A stretch of 64,000 nt of DNA from Flavobacterium cerinum (GTDB lineage: Bacteria > Bacteroidota > Bacteroidia > Flavobacteriales > Flavobacteriaceae). The DNA lies in assembly GCF_024496085.1 (NCBI RefSeq), contig NZ_CP101751.1, positions 372,001 through 436,000 of the forward strand. Reading direction: 5' to 3'. Made by a program: the position numbers and the translations under genes. Positions 8,513 to 17,450 of the stretch are shown in pieces. The notes beneath the pieces are model-generated. The model saw only the letters and a list, made by a program, of their open reading frames with translations, was not told the origin of the DNA and made no database searches. Numbering within the stretch: the stretch's first letter is position 1; every line of letters starts with the position of its first letter.

Positions 8513-9226
8513 TTAATTTTCTTTGGCATCGACTAAAACGTCCACATTTCTGGCATTTTGTTTTTCGTTTAGAATTGCGCCGTCTTTCATATAAATTGTT
8601 TTTTGCGAAAAGGACGCATCATAATCCGAGTGGGTTACCATTAGAATCGTGGCACCATTCGCATGCAAGTCGGTTAAAAGTTCCATAACCTCGTTTCCGT
8701 TTTTACTGTCCAGATTACCGGTTGGTTCATCCGCCAGAATGATTTTCGGATTTGTAATCAACGCTCTCGCTACCGCTACTCTTTGTTGCTGACCACCTGA
8801 AAGTTGTTGCGGATAATGTTTTAGCCGGTGTCCCAATGAAAGACGCTCCGCAATCGTTTCCACTCTTTTTTTCCGTTCGGCACTCGCAACATTGTTGTAG
8901 ATTAACGGCAATTCGATATTGTCATATACCGAAAGCTCATCGATCAGGTTGAAATTCTGGAAGATAAACCCGATATGTTGTTTCCGTAATCGCGCTTTAT
9001 CATTTTCTTTCATTCCGATGATTTCCTGCTCCAATAACTGATAGCTACCTTCTGTACCACTATCCAAAAGTCCGATAATATTTAAAAGTGTCGATTTTCC
9101 ACAACCCGAAGGTCCCATTACCGATATAAAATCACCTTCGTTTATTTGTAACGCAATCGCGTTTAAAGCAGCTGTCTGAACTTCTTCCGTTCGAAAAACT
9201 TTGGAAAGATTTTTAATGTTGATCAT
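8513..9226 (-). CDS. ABC transporter ATP-binding protein (MacB/LolD-like)
   Basis: The 237-residue ATPase has Walker A GPSGCGKST at 38-46, Q-loop in FIFQNFNLID, signature LSGGQQQRVAVARAL from residue 142, Walker B IILADEPTG and a switch histidine in MVTHS. Sequence and length match the ATPases that partner FtsX/MacB-type permeases, and the cognate permease is encoded two genes downstream. It acts at the cytoplasmic face of the inner membrane. Confidence 0.93.
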   Translation of the reverse strand: MINIKNLSKVFRTEEVQTAALNAIALQINEGDFISVMGPSGCGKSTLLNIIGLLDSGTEGSYQLLEQEIIGMKENDKARLRKQHIGFIFQNFNLIDELSVYDNIELPLIYNNVASAERKKRVETIAERLSLGHRLKHYPQQLSGGQQQRVAVARALITNPKIILADEPTGNLDSKNGNEVMELLTDLHANGATILMVTHSDYDASFSQKTIYMKDGAILNEKQNARNVDVLVDAKEN

Positions 9227-9371
9227 AACTGTTCGTTTTTAGATTGATTGATTTTTATTTGATGTAACGCTATAATGCGTTTTTGATTCTACTTCTTTTG
9301 TTTGATTTTTCCGTCATCCGGATAAAATTAATTCTTTTTCTGATTTGCTCTTTTACGGAACGGAAACTGCT

Positions 9372-10613
9372 CTATTTTTCGAATTGCAAAACAGCTACTT
9401 CTTTATAGTCCTGATAAGATGATGTAATTACACTTTCACCTTCTTTTAATCCTTCCAGTACTTCAAAATACAGTGGGTTTTCCCTACCTAATTTGATATT
9501 GCGTCGTACAGCTTTGTCTCCGTTGACAACAAAAATCCAGTTTCCGGATGTTTCCTGATTAAAACTTCCTTTAGGCAGTACCAGTGTTTTAACACTTTCA
9601 GATAAGGTCAGCTTTACACCAAAACTCAGTCCTTGTTTTAAATCCAGCTCTTTGGCTTGATCGAAGTCCAGTTCGACCAGAAACTTACCCTCTTTTACTT
9701 CCGGAATCACTTTTGTAATATGAACCGGAATCTGTTTTCCTTTGTATTCGATTTGTCCTTTTTGGCCTACCGTTACTTTTTCCAGATAAAATTCATCCAC
9801 TTTAGCCAGTAATTTATAGCCTTGCATCACATCGATTTTTCCGATACTCTCACCCGCCTGATAATTTTTCCCTAAAATCGGTTCGAACGAAGAAAGTCGG
9901 CCGGACAAAGGTGCAGTTACCAAAAAGTTTCTCTTATTATCACGCAATATTCCAAGGCTTTTTTCCATTGTGGCAATCGACCGGTTAATTTGCTGAATCT
10001 GGATTTGATTGGTTTGTTTTTCCTTTTGTATGCTTTGCTGAATAATATTTTTTCGTTCCTGTTGGTAGCGAAAACCTTCGCGGGTTGTTTCCCATTCGTT
10101 TTTAGCAATAATCCCTTTTTTAAACAATTTCTCATTAAGATCATACAATTGTTTCGCCGTGTTATAATCGTGTTCAATGGCAACGAGGTCTTTCGCCAGA
10201 TTCAGTTCCTGATTTCGGATATCAAGACGTGCTTTATTCAGGTTATTGATTTGTTCGATCATTGATGTTTCCTGTGTCAGATAACTTAATTCCGTATTCG
10301 GATTATACAATTTAGCTAATGCTTGTCCTTTTTCTACATGATCTCCGTTTTCAACAAAAATTTCCTGTACCGATCCGCCTTCGATAATATTAACCAAAAT
10401 AGAGTTTAACGGTTCCACTTTAGCCTGGAAAATGATAAAATCTTCAAAGTAAGCTTTACTCACTGTTTTAATGCTAATTTCTTCTTTTTTTATGTTCAGG
10501 CTTTTCTCTTTTGTAATCATAGAATAAGCGAAATAACTTACAATCAAAAAAAGCAGCACAAACCCTATCCGATAGCTATTTTTTTTATTTTTACGAGTGA
10601 TAACAGTATCCAT
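9372..10613 (-). CDS. HlyD-family periplasmic adaptor of the ABC exporter
   Basis: At 413 residues, it has one N-terminal membrane anchor at about 16-34, a biotinyl-lipoyl-like segment (VEPLNSILVNIIEGG..), a long helical hairpin (about 125-220) and beta-barrel domains. This is the layout of MFP/HlyD adaptors that link an inner-membrane exporter to an outer-membrane channel. The ATG at 10613 is preferred: a longer version would use a TTG and run into the putative promoter. It is the first gene of the exporter operon, 145 bases before the ATPase. No outer-membrane TolC is encoded nearby. Confidence 0.88.
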   Translation of the reverse strand: MDTVITRKNKKNSYRIGFVLLFLIVSYFAYSMITKEKSLNIKKEEISIKTVSKAYFEDFIIFQAKVEPLNSILVNIIEGGSVQEIFVENGDHVEKGQALAKLYNPNTELSYLTQETSMIEQINNLNKARLDIRNQELNLAKDLVAIEHDYNTAKQLYDLNEKLFKKGIIAKNEWETTREGFRYQQERKNIIQQSIQKEKQTNQIQIQQINRSIATMEKSLGILRDNKRNFLVTAPLSGRLSSFEPILGKNYQAGESIGKIDVMQGYKLLAKVDEFYLEKVTVGQKGQIEYKGKQIPVHITKVIPEVKEGKFLVELDFDQAKELDLKQGLSFGVKLTLSESVKTLVLPKGSFNQETSGNWIFVVNGDKAVRRNIKLGRENPLYFEVLEGLKEGESVITSSYQDYKEVAVLQFEK

Positions 10614-10640
10614 TGTATTAATTTTTGACACTACATACAG

Positions 10641-10656
10641 TATCAATTTCGTGCCA
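10641..10656 (-). promoter_or_regulatory. Candidate sigma-54 promoter of the ABC export operon
   Basis: The minus strand has TGGCACG (10656-10650), a perfect -24 element, followed by AAATTGATA. The -12 element is imperfect: TTGA instead of TTGC, with spacing one base short. Context is strong: it lies about 30 bases before the HlyD start and next to an NtrC-family activator gene. Confidence 0.45.
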
Positions 10657-10760
10657 CAGATTTAAAAATCAAAAACTTACTGATTATCAACCTTTTTTAA
10701 TTTCGTCATATTTTAGAAGTGTCCGATAATGAACACTTTTTTGACCGAAACCGAACACTC

Positions 10761-12116
10761 ATGAAAAAAACACAAGCGCAGATTCTTATAATTGATGATC
10801 AGGATGACATTCTTTTATCCGCAAAATTGTTGCTAAAAAAACATTTTGAGGTTATCCACATCGCAAATTCGCCGAAAAAACTGGTTCAGTTGCTTGCCGA
10901 TAACCCGATCGATGTCGTACTTCTGGACATGAATTACAGGATTGGCTTTGAAGATGGCCGTGAAGGCATTCATTGGTTAAAAGAAATCAAATTACTTGCT
11001 CCGAATACAGTGGTTGTTTTGATGACCGCATTCGGAAAAGTAGAAACAGCCGTTGAAGGTCTTAAATCCGGTGCTTTTGATTATGTTATGAAACCCTGGG
11101 ACAACGACAATTTACTCACGGTGATCAACAATGCCGTAGCCAAAAGCCGGAAAGAGCATAAAAATAATCCGCTACAACAGCTAGCTGCCCGATCTGTTTT
11201 TATCGGTAATTCACCGACAATCAAACAGGCCTATACTATTGCCGATAAAGTAGCCCGTACCGATGCGAATGTCCTTATATTGGGAGAAAACGGAACCGGA
11301 AAATATGTTTTTGCCGAGTATATTCATCAGCATTCGAACCGAAAAGACCATCCTTTTATACACGTTGACCTGGGTTCCTTAAACGAAAATATTTTTGAAA
11401 GCGAATTGTTCGGTTATGCCAAAGGTGCTTTTACCGATGCTAAAGCGGATACACCCGGGCGTTTTGAAGCTGCACAGGACGGCACGATATTTCTTGATGA
11501 AATCGGGAATATTCCTTTACACTTGCAATCGAAATTGCTTCAGGTAATTCAGAACAAAACCGTTACCCGTTTAGGAGAAGCCAAAGCACGACCTTTAAAT
11601 GTTCGGATTATTACAGCGACCAATCTGGATTTGAAACAGGAAGTTGCTTTTAAAAATTTCAGAGAAGATTTGTTTTATCGCATCAATACGATGACCATTA
11701 TATTACCGCCGTTACGCGAAAGAAAGGACGATATTATTCCGCTTGCTCATTTTCTATTGTCACAACTGACAGAAAAATACGGTCGAAATACTCTTCTGTT
11801 CCATGATAAAGCTTTGGAAAACATGGAAAAGCACAACTGGAACGGTAATATTCGGGAAATGGAAAACCGAATTGAACGAGCCGTCATCCTTTGTGAAGAT
11901 AATATCATTACTGCCACCGATTTGGATTTAGCATTGATCATTCCTGTAAACAATTCTCAAGAAGACGTACAGCTATCCGATCTGGAAAAACGAACAATCG
12001 AAAAAACACTGGCAAAACATCAGTATAATATCAGTAAAACCGCCGAGGAATTGGGGTTGTCCCGCGCTGCGCTTTACCGTAGAATTGAAAAATTCGGAAT
12101 TGCAACAAACGAATAA
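10761..12116 (+). CDS. Sigma-54-dependent response regulator, NtrC family
   Basis: The 451-residue activator has a receiver domain (about 7-125) with phospho-acceptor D56. An AAA+ domain follows, with Walker A GENGTGK (175-181) and Walker B GTIFLDE (241-247). A Fis-type helix-turn-helix ends the protein (SKTAEELGLSRAALYRRI). The sigma-54 contact loop reads GAFTDA (222-227), not the canonical GAFTGA. The ATG at 10761 is chosen over an upstream GTG at 10719 because it places the receiver immediately at the N-terminus. It is followed 11 bases later by its kinase and is divergent from the ABC export operon, its likely target. Confidence 0.92.
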   Translation: MKKTQAQILIIDDQDDILLSAKLLLKKHFEVIHIANSPKKLVQLLADNPIDVVLLDMNYRIGFEDGREGIHWLKEIKLLAPNTVVVLMTAFGKVETAVEGLKSGAFDYVMKPWDNDNLLTVINNAVAKSRKEHKNNPLQQLAARSVFIGNSPTIKQAYTIADKVARTDANVLILGENGTGKYVFAEYIHQHSNRKDHPFIHVDLGSLNENIFESELFGYAKGAFTDAKADTPGRFEAAQDGTIFLDEIGNIPLHLQSKLLQVIQNKTVTRLGEAKARPLNVRIITATNLDLKQEVAFKNFREDLFYRINTMTIILPPLRERKDDIIPLAHFLLSQLTEKYGRNTLLFHDKALENMEKHNWNGNIREMENRIERAVILCEDNIITATDLDLALIIPVNNSQEDVQLSDLEKRTIEKTLAKHQYNISKTAEELGLSRAALYRRIEKFGIATNE

Positions 12117-12127
12117 ACTACAACAAG

Positions 12128-13477
12128 ATGACAAAATCTCTAAAACTTTATACCGCTTTTTTTATTCGGTTATTACTCGTACTGGCGATCGTCATAAGTT
12201 GTTTTTTTCTTTTCCAGAAGCAACTGTATTATAGTCTTTTTTGTGGTATTTGTCTTGTTGGCTTACTACTATTGGAATTGTTTTATTTTATTAAAAATGC
12301 TTTTTTATTTTACGACAAGACCATTTCGGCCATCTTACAAAACGATTTTTCGGCCAGTTATTCCGATGCCTATAAAACCGGAAATTACAGGAAACTTCAT
12401 GAATTATACGAAACATTAAAAAACCAAAAAAATGAGATGACGTCAAAAGAAATAATATATCGTACGATCTTAAACAATATCGACAGCGGTGTTTTAATTC
12501 TTGAAAAAGCGGAAAACGATTGGCGGATTTTTCTGATGAATGATTATTTTTCAAATCAGTTTACCGTTCCGAAAGTTTCAAAGTGGCATTATCTTAAAAA
12601 ACAAATTCCGTCCTTTTGTTCGGCAATTGAACAGTTCGGATTTCAGGAAGTAAAAACATCGGTTCAAATCCGTATCAATTCCGATAATGATTATCAAACC
12701 TTCCGACTTCAAGCCGCATTAAGTAAGAGCTACGACACCGAATATTACATTATCTTTTTGGATTCGATTCAGAAAGTAATCGAGAAAAAAGAGAAAGAAG
12801 CCTGGATTAATCTGATGAAAGTGATCTCACACGAATTAATGAACTCATTAACTCCTATTCGTTCGCTTTCACAGAATTTACAGGAAATTGTAAGCCAGGA
12901 AAACCTGACGCAAGAAGATTTTGATGATATCCGCCTAAGTCTTTCTACTATAATCAACCGTAGTGATCATCTTCAGTTTTTTGTCGATAATTACCGAAAA
13001 TTAGCGATGCTTCCATCCCCACAAAAAGAAAAAATATCGTTGGCATCACTTATAACATCCTGTATTGCCACCATGGCTCCGTTACTTAAAACGCATGGCA
13101 TTACATTGTATAATAAAATCGACTTTGACCGTTGGCTATTGATCGATCAAAAACAAATGGAACAGGTCATTTTAAATCTGCTGACGAATAGTATGTATGC
13201 CCTTTCAGATGATACAACGGATCGAAAAGAAATAGAAATTTCGGCTTCAGTTGCTCATAATCGGGTTTTTATTACAATTGCTGATAGCGGCAGCGGCATC
13301 GAAAAAGAGATACAGGATAAAATATTCCTTCCGTTTTTTACAACCCGAATAGAGGGTGCCGGTATCGGACTAACGCTTTCCAAAAATATTGTTGAGGCTC
13401 ACGGCGGTTATCTTAATTTTCAACGTGACAGTAGTCATACTACTTTTATAATCAGTTTGATTGAAGGAGAAAAATAA
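12128..13477 (+). CDS. Sensor histidine kinase, NtrB-like, partner of the sigma-54 regulator
   Basis: The 449-residue kinase has two membrane helices at about 8-30 and 36-56 with almost no periplasmic loop, so it probably senses within the membrane or cytoplasm. A PAS-like region spans about 105-215. The H-box ISHELMNSLTPIRSL has phospho-accepting H235. The ATPase has N box NLLTNSMYAL, G1 DSGSGI and G2 GAGIGLTLS. It is cotranscribed with the NtrC-type regulator (11-base gap). The likely role is control of the divergent MacB-type exporter, possibly in an envelope-stress response; this is inferred from position. Confidence 0.9.
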   Translation: MTKSLKLYTAFFIRLLLVLAIVISCFFLFQKQLYYSLFCGICLVGLLLLELFYFIKNAFLFYDKTISAILQNDFSASYSDAYKTGNYRKLHELYETLKNQKNEMTSKEIIYRTILNNIDSGVLILEKAENDWRIFLMNDYFSNQFTVPKVSKWHYLKKQIPSFCSAIEQFGFQEVKTSVQIRINSDNDYQTFRLQAALSKSYDTEYYIIFLDSIQKVIEKKEKEAWINLMKVISHELMNSLTPIRSLSQNLQEIVSQENLTQEDFDDIRLSLSTIINRSDHLQFFVDNYRKLAMLPSPQKEKISLASLITSCIATMAPLLKTHGITLYNKIDFDRWLLIDQKQMEQVILNLLTNSMYALSDDTTDRKEIEISASVAHNRVFITIADSGSGIEKEIQDKIFLPFFTTRIEGAGIGLTLSKNIVEAHGGYLNFQRDSSHTTFIISLIEGEK

Positions 13478-13481
13478 GTTT

Positions 13482-13814
13482 TTACAACATCACTTCCGGT
13501 TGCCAGAATATTTTATCGAAATGAACCACCTGATTATTTTTCACTTTAACGCCCTCACTTTCGAGTAATTGTTGCATTAGGTTCGTTCCTTCAAAGTGAT
13601 GTTTTCCGGTTAGCATTCCGGTTCGGTTTACCACACGATGCGCCGGTACATCATCTTTTCCGTGGGCGGCATTCATCGCCCATCCTACCATCCGGGCTGA
13701 GCGCGCTGCTCCTAAAGCTTTGGCTATCGCGCCATAGGAAGTTACCCGTCCGTAGGGAATTTGTCGGACAATAGTATACACTTTTTCGAAAAAATTCTCA
13801 TTTTCGGCTTTCAT
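13482..13814 (-). CDS. MGMT-family alkyltransferase-like protein (ATL), no catalytic cysteine
   Basis: The 110-residue protein is the C-terminal DNA-binding domain of O6-alkylguanine alkyltransferases (IPYGRVTSYGAIAKALG, then the active-site region). The usual PCHRV active site reads PAHRV: the methyl-accepting cysteine is alanine, encoded GCG. It should therefore not transfer alkyl groups. Known alkyltransferase-like proteins bind O6-alkylguanine and hand the lesion to nucleotide excision repair. Its ATG overlaps the last base of the LysE-type gene's stop codon, so it is translationally coupled to a three-gene group with that transporter and trmB. Confidence 0.9.
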   Translation of the reverse strand: MKAENENFFEKVYTIVRQIPYGRVTSYGAIAKALGAARSARMVGWAMNAAHGKDDVPAHRVVNRTGMLTGKHHFEGTNLMQQLLESEGVKVKNNQVVHFDKIFWQPEVML

Positions 13815-14452
13815 TATCCTAAATGATTATTGATCAGTTTGATTAACGTAACGACAGACACCAATCCGGTTATAGAGCCGATAATGTAGTTGATATTGTT
13901 CATCAGAAAAGACGGTTTCCCGTTTTCTTTCTTTTTAAAAAAGACGATATAAAAGTAAAATACCAAAAAAGATCCTAGTACGGCACCTAACACAAACAGT
14001 GAGATATACGATTGATTAAAGAAAAAATAGCCGTTTCGCGAAAGCCATACGCTTACAAATACATAATAGGGTATCGGAAAAAGATTAAGTGCCGACAATA
14101 GCATTCCTAAAAAGAAGCGACTGGTCCGGCTTTTCATTTTAAGTTCTGCTTCCGGTTTTTTCGGTTTATTGGCGATCGTAAAGAAATAGATCGTTAGCAA
14201 AACAAAAATCCCGAGACCGATTTCCTGTAACAGGTTGATGATCTCCGGATTTCTGTCGATAAATTTTGCAAATAAAACAGCCAGATAAGTTTGAAAAAGA
14301 ACGGTCAATGTCGCTCCCAATGCAAACATCATGGCTTTACTTCTGCCATCTCTAACACTTAGTTTTGCGGCCGTCATATTTAGCAAGCCGGGCGGAGTAA
14401 TTCCGATCGACGCAACGGTAAAACCAAGTATAAGGGGCATGAAATAATTCAT
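13814..14452 (-). CDS. LysE-family transporter
   Basis: The 212-residue membrane protein has about six hydrophobic segments and the LysE/RhtB-type N-terminus (LGFTVASIGITPPGLLNMTAAKLSVRDGRSKAM split over the first 45 residues). Family members export amino acids or related small molecules across the inner membrane; the substrate here is unknown. The gene starts directly after the trmB stop codon and overlaps the next gene by one base. Confidence 0.8.
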   Translation of the reverse strand: MNYFMPLILGFTVASIGITPPGLLNMTAAKLSVRDGRSKAMMFALGATLTVLFQTYLAVLFAKFIDRNPEIINLLQEIGLGIFVLLTIYFFTIANKPKKPEAELKMKSRTSRFFLGMLLSALNLFPIPYYVFVSVWLSRNGYFFFNQSYISLFVLGAVLGSFLVFYFYIVFFKKKENGKPSFLMNNINYIIGSITGLVSVVTLIKLINNHLG

Positions 14453-15127
14453 TTATTTTATTTTAAATTGAATATACGTAATTGCTTTGTTTTGTTCCAA
14501 ATATTGTTGCTCATAAAATGTTTGAATTGCGGTTACCACTTCCGGTGCGCCTTCATTTTTATAAACATTATGATTGGCATAAATAACCTCATGTCCTTCA
14601 CCGTGTAATAATCCAAGGGTATAACCGTGCATAAATTCGCTATCGGTTTTCAGGTTCATGGTTCCGTCCTTTTTCAGGATTTTTTTATACCGCTGTAAGA
14701 ATTCCGAATTGGTCATTCTGTGTTTGGTACGCTTGTATTTAATTTGCGGATCCGGGAATGTAATCCAGATTTCATCTACTTCTCCTGCATCAAATACATG
14801 TTCTATAAGTTCAATCTGTGTTCGTATAAAAGCAACATTCGACAATCCGTTTTCCACAGCCGTTTTTGCTCCTCTCCAGAATCTTGCTCCTTTTATATCG
14901 ATTCCGATAAAGTTTTTCTCCGGATATCGCGTTGCCAGTCCCACAGAATATTCTCCTTTTCCGCAGCCCAGTTCCAATACCAAAGGATTATCATTTTTAA
15001 AAACTTCCTTTTTCCATTTTCCTTTAAACGGAAAAGTTTCCGACACAACCTCTTCCCGGGTCGGTTGAAATACATTTCCAAACGTTTCGTTTTCTCTAAA
15101 TCTCTTTAATTTATTTTTACTTCCCAC
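14453..15127 (-). CDS. trmB: tRNA (guanine-N7-)-methyltransferase
   Basis: The 224-residue SAM enzyme methylates G46 in the variable loop of tRNA. The SAM-binding motif ELGCGKGEY is at 52-60, and the family motif FPDPQIK at 124-130 with KHR at 135-137. The start is a GTG at 15127. It begins the protein at MGSKNKLKRFRENETF, the usual N-terminus in this family, and no nearby in-frame ATG would keep it. It is first in a compact three-gene group with a LysE transporter and the ATL gene. Confidence 0.95.
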   Translation of the reverse strand: MGSKNKLKRFRENETFGNVFQPTREEVVSETFPFKGKWKKEVFKNDNPLVLELGCGKGEYSVGLATRYPEKNFIGIDIKGARFWRGAKTAVENGLSNVAFIRTQIELIEHVFDAGEVDEIWITFPDPQIKYKRTKHRMTNSEFLQRYKKILKKDGTMNLKTDSEFMHGYTLGLLHGEGHEVIYANHNVYKNEGAPEVVTAIQTFYEQQYLEQNKAITYIQFKIK

Positions 15128-15365
15128 GACTAAACTTAAAATTTTGGTAAAATTACGGAAATATCCATGAACTAAAATAGTTTTACTTTGCAGTTATCAA
15201 ATAAGTTATTAAATATAATCTTATTTACATCGTAAACAATTAGAAACGGTTTACCATTCCCGTTATGCATTACAGGCTTTATCAAGCTTGTTCTTTCAGG
15301 GGTTGATTCGTGTCTTTTGAATTGCCCGCGGGGTAAAATGAAAAACTTTTGGAATTTTTGAGACA

Positions 15366-16442
15366 ATGCATAAAGAACGAAAAAAAAGAATCTTAGTAGC
15401 TCCTTTAAACTGGGGTCTCGGGCATGCCACACGTTGCATTCCGATTATTGAAGCGTTAGAAAATCACGGATTTCAACCGGTGATTGCTTCTGACGGGGTT
15501 GCACTTTCACTTTTAGAAAAAGAATTCCCGCATCTTCAGGCTTTACAATTACCTTCCTATAAAATACAATACGCTCAAAACGGCGCTAATTTTAAATGGA
15601 AAATGTTTACCCAGATTCCGAACATGTTTCGCGCGATGAAAGGTGAACGTAAAATGGTGGAGCAATGGATCGAGGAAGAAGCAATCGATGGTATTATCTC
15701 CGATAACCGATTGGGTGTTTTTTCTTCCAAAGTACCTTCCGTTTTTATCACGCATCAGTTAAATGTATTAACCGGGAATACTTCCTGGATTACAACCAAA
15801 ATACACCATCAGTTTATCCGGAAATATAAAGAATGTTGGGTGCCGGATATTGCAGGCAGTCCGAATCTTTCCGGGAAGCTAGGTCATACGGAAACTCCGG
15901 TTATGAATGTAAAATATATCGGCCCGTTAAGTCGGCTTCATAAAAAAAACATTGATCCGCTATATGATCTTATGGTTATTTTATCCGGTCCGGAACCGCA
16001 ACGTACATTACTGGAAGAAAAATTAAAACTGGAACTAAAATATTTCGAAGGTAAGATCCTTTTTATTCGCGGTGTAATCGAAGAAGAACAAACGATTTCA
16101 CGCCGACTTAATTTTACCTGTTACAACTTTATGAATACAGAAGAGCTGGAAATGGCCTTTAACCAAAGTAAAATGGTTTTAAGTCGTTCCGGATACACCA
16201 CCATTATGGATTTGGCTCATTTGGGTAAAAAGGCCTTTTTTATCCCAACTCCAGGTCAATACGAGCAGGAATACCTGGCCAAAAAACTAAAGAAAAAGGG
16301 ATTGGTTCCGTATTCCAGACAAGAGGACTTTAAAGCCAGTGATTTAAATCAGGTGGATTTGTATAAAGGATTAAAGAATATCACGCAGGAAATTACCTGG
16401 CGTCAATTATTTTGTCTTTTCGAGCGTAAAGGAAAACTCTGA
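15366..16442 (+). CDS. MurG-like GT-B glycosyltransferase
   Basis: The 358-residue protein has the N-terminal nucleotide-sugar transferase loop GLGHATR at 17-23. A C-terminal GT-B half contains VILSGPEPQR and SRSGYTTIMDLAHLGKKAFFIPTPGQYEQEYLA, matching UDP-GlcNAc-type transferases (quoted region about residues 277-308). It has no membrane segment and is probably cytosolic or peripheral. The acceptor is unknown; true MurG would normally sit in the dcw cluster, so this is probably a paralogue for another glycan. Its 3' end overlaps the convergent PhoR-like gene by 36 bases. Confidence 0.75.
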   Translation: MHKERKKRILVAPLNWGLGHATRCIPIIEALENHGFQPVIASDGVALSLLEKEFPHLQALQLPSYKIQYAQNGANFKWKMFTQIPNMFRAMKGERKMVEQWIEEEAIDGIISDNRLGVFSSKVPSVFITHQLNVLTGNTSWITTKIHHQFIRKYKECWVPDIAGSPNLSGKLGHTETPVMNVKYIGPLSRLHKKNIDPLYDLMVILSGPEPQRTLLEEKLKLELKYFEGKILFIRGVIEEEQTISRRLNFTCYNFMNTEELEMAFNQSKMVLSRSGYTTIMDLAHLGKKAFFIPTPGQYEQEYLAKKLKKKGLVPYSRQEDFKASDLNQVDLYKGLKNITQEITWRQLFCLFERKGKL

Positions 16443-17450
16443 TCCTACTTCAAGTTTACTTTCCACATAAATACGTTCGTCGTGGGCTTCAATGATATGC
16501 TTTACGATTGCCAGACCTAAACCGGAACCGCCTTCCGATCGGGCACCGCTTTTGTCGACACGGAAGAAACGTTCGAACAAACGGGAAATATATTGTTTCT
16601 GAATCCCTTCGCCATTGTCGTTTACCCGAACAATCACTTTATTGTTCACCAAATCTTCAATACTGATTTCAGTTGTTCCGTTTTCTTTTCCGTATTTAAT
16701 CGAATTTTCTACCAGATTCGTGACCACCTGTTGTATTCTTTCCTTATCGGCAAAAACCCGAATCGGTTTGGTATATTTCCGATCGAACATCAGCATGATA
16801 TTTTTTTGATCGGCACGCATTTCCAGCAGATCGAATACATTCTGAACCACATCAACAATGTTGAATTCGGTAAACTCCAGATTCAGATCGCCCGTTTCGA
16901 GTTTGGTAATCATATCGAGATCTTTAACGATATAAATTAGTCGCTCTACTCCTTTTTCAGCTCTTTGCAGGTATTTTTTACGGATCGCCTTGTCATTCAT
17001 CGCACCGTCCAGTAAAGTCAGCAGATAGCCCTGAACGGTGAACAACGGCGTTTTTAATTCGTGAGAAACATTTCCAAGGAATTCCCGGCGGTATTCCTCA
17101 CGAATTTTTAAAGTTTCAATTTCAATTTTTTTGTCTTTTGCGAATTTTTGTACTTCATTCATCAAGGTAGCCATATCGGTTGTAACCGGCTGACTTCGCA
17201 ATGTGGACGAATCCAGTAACGACACGTCGTCATAGATTTTTTTAACCCGTCTGTAGATAAAGCGCTCTACACGATATTGCAGTACAAAAAAGGAAAAGAA
17301 ATAAACGCTTAAAGCAAAAACAATACAGAATTTATAGTTCAGTTCGTAAAACCAATAGGTCAATCCCGCAATTAATAAGGTTGAAAAAAGGGTAATATAA
17401 AGTGCAGATTTGACTGCAAATCTGTATGATTTTTTAAAGCTTATGGACAT
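16407..17450 (-). CDS. PhoR-like sensor histidine kinase
   Basis: The 347-residue kinase has two membrane helices at about 15-34 and 38-58 with hardly any periplasmic domain. The H-box FLGNVSHELKTPLF has phospho-accepting H130. The ATPase has NLVENSIKYG, DNGEGI and GSGLGLAIVKHIIEAH. The architecture matches PhoR-type kinases that read phosphate status through the Pst/PhoU complex rather than an extracellular domain. It follows its response regulator directly (stop and start adjacent). The end of the gene overlaps the convergent glycosyltransferase. Confidence 0.85.
   Translation of the reverse strand: MSISFKKSYRFAVKSALYITLFSTLLIAGLTYWFYELNYKFCIVFALSVYFFSFFVLQYRVERFIYRRVKKIYDDVSLLDSSTLRSQPVTTDMATLMNEVQKFAKDKKIEIETLKIREEYRREFLGNVSHELKTPLFTVQGYLLTLLDGAMNDKAIRKKYLQRAEKGVERLIYIVKDLDMITKLETGDLNLEFTEFNIVDVVQNVFDLLEMRADQKNIMLMFDRKYTKPIRVFADKERIQQVVTNLVENSIKYGKENGTTEISIEDLVNNKVIVRVNDNGEGIQKQYISRLFERFFRVDKSGARSEGGSGLGLAIVKHIIEAHDERIYVESKLEVGSEFSFTLEKTK

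Noticed and set aside
10719-10760. Longer GTG start for the sigma-54 regulator
   Set aside because: It adds 14 residues before the receiver domain with no family support; the ATG at 10761 fits the domain start.
15172-15432. 86-codon minus-strand ORF between trmB and the glycosyltransferase gene
   Set aside because: It overlaps the glycosyltransferase start, has no domain or signal features, and looks like a chance frame.
16593-16940. 115-codon plus-strand ORF inside the PhoR-like kinase gene
   Set aside because: It is an antisense shadow of a well-supported kinase; composition is not protein-like.
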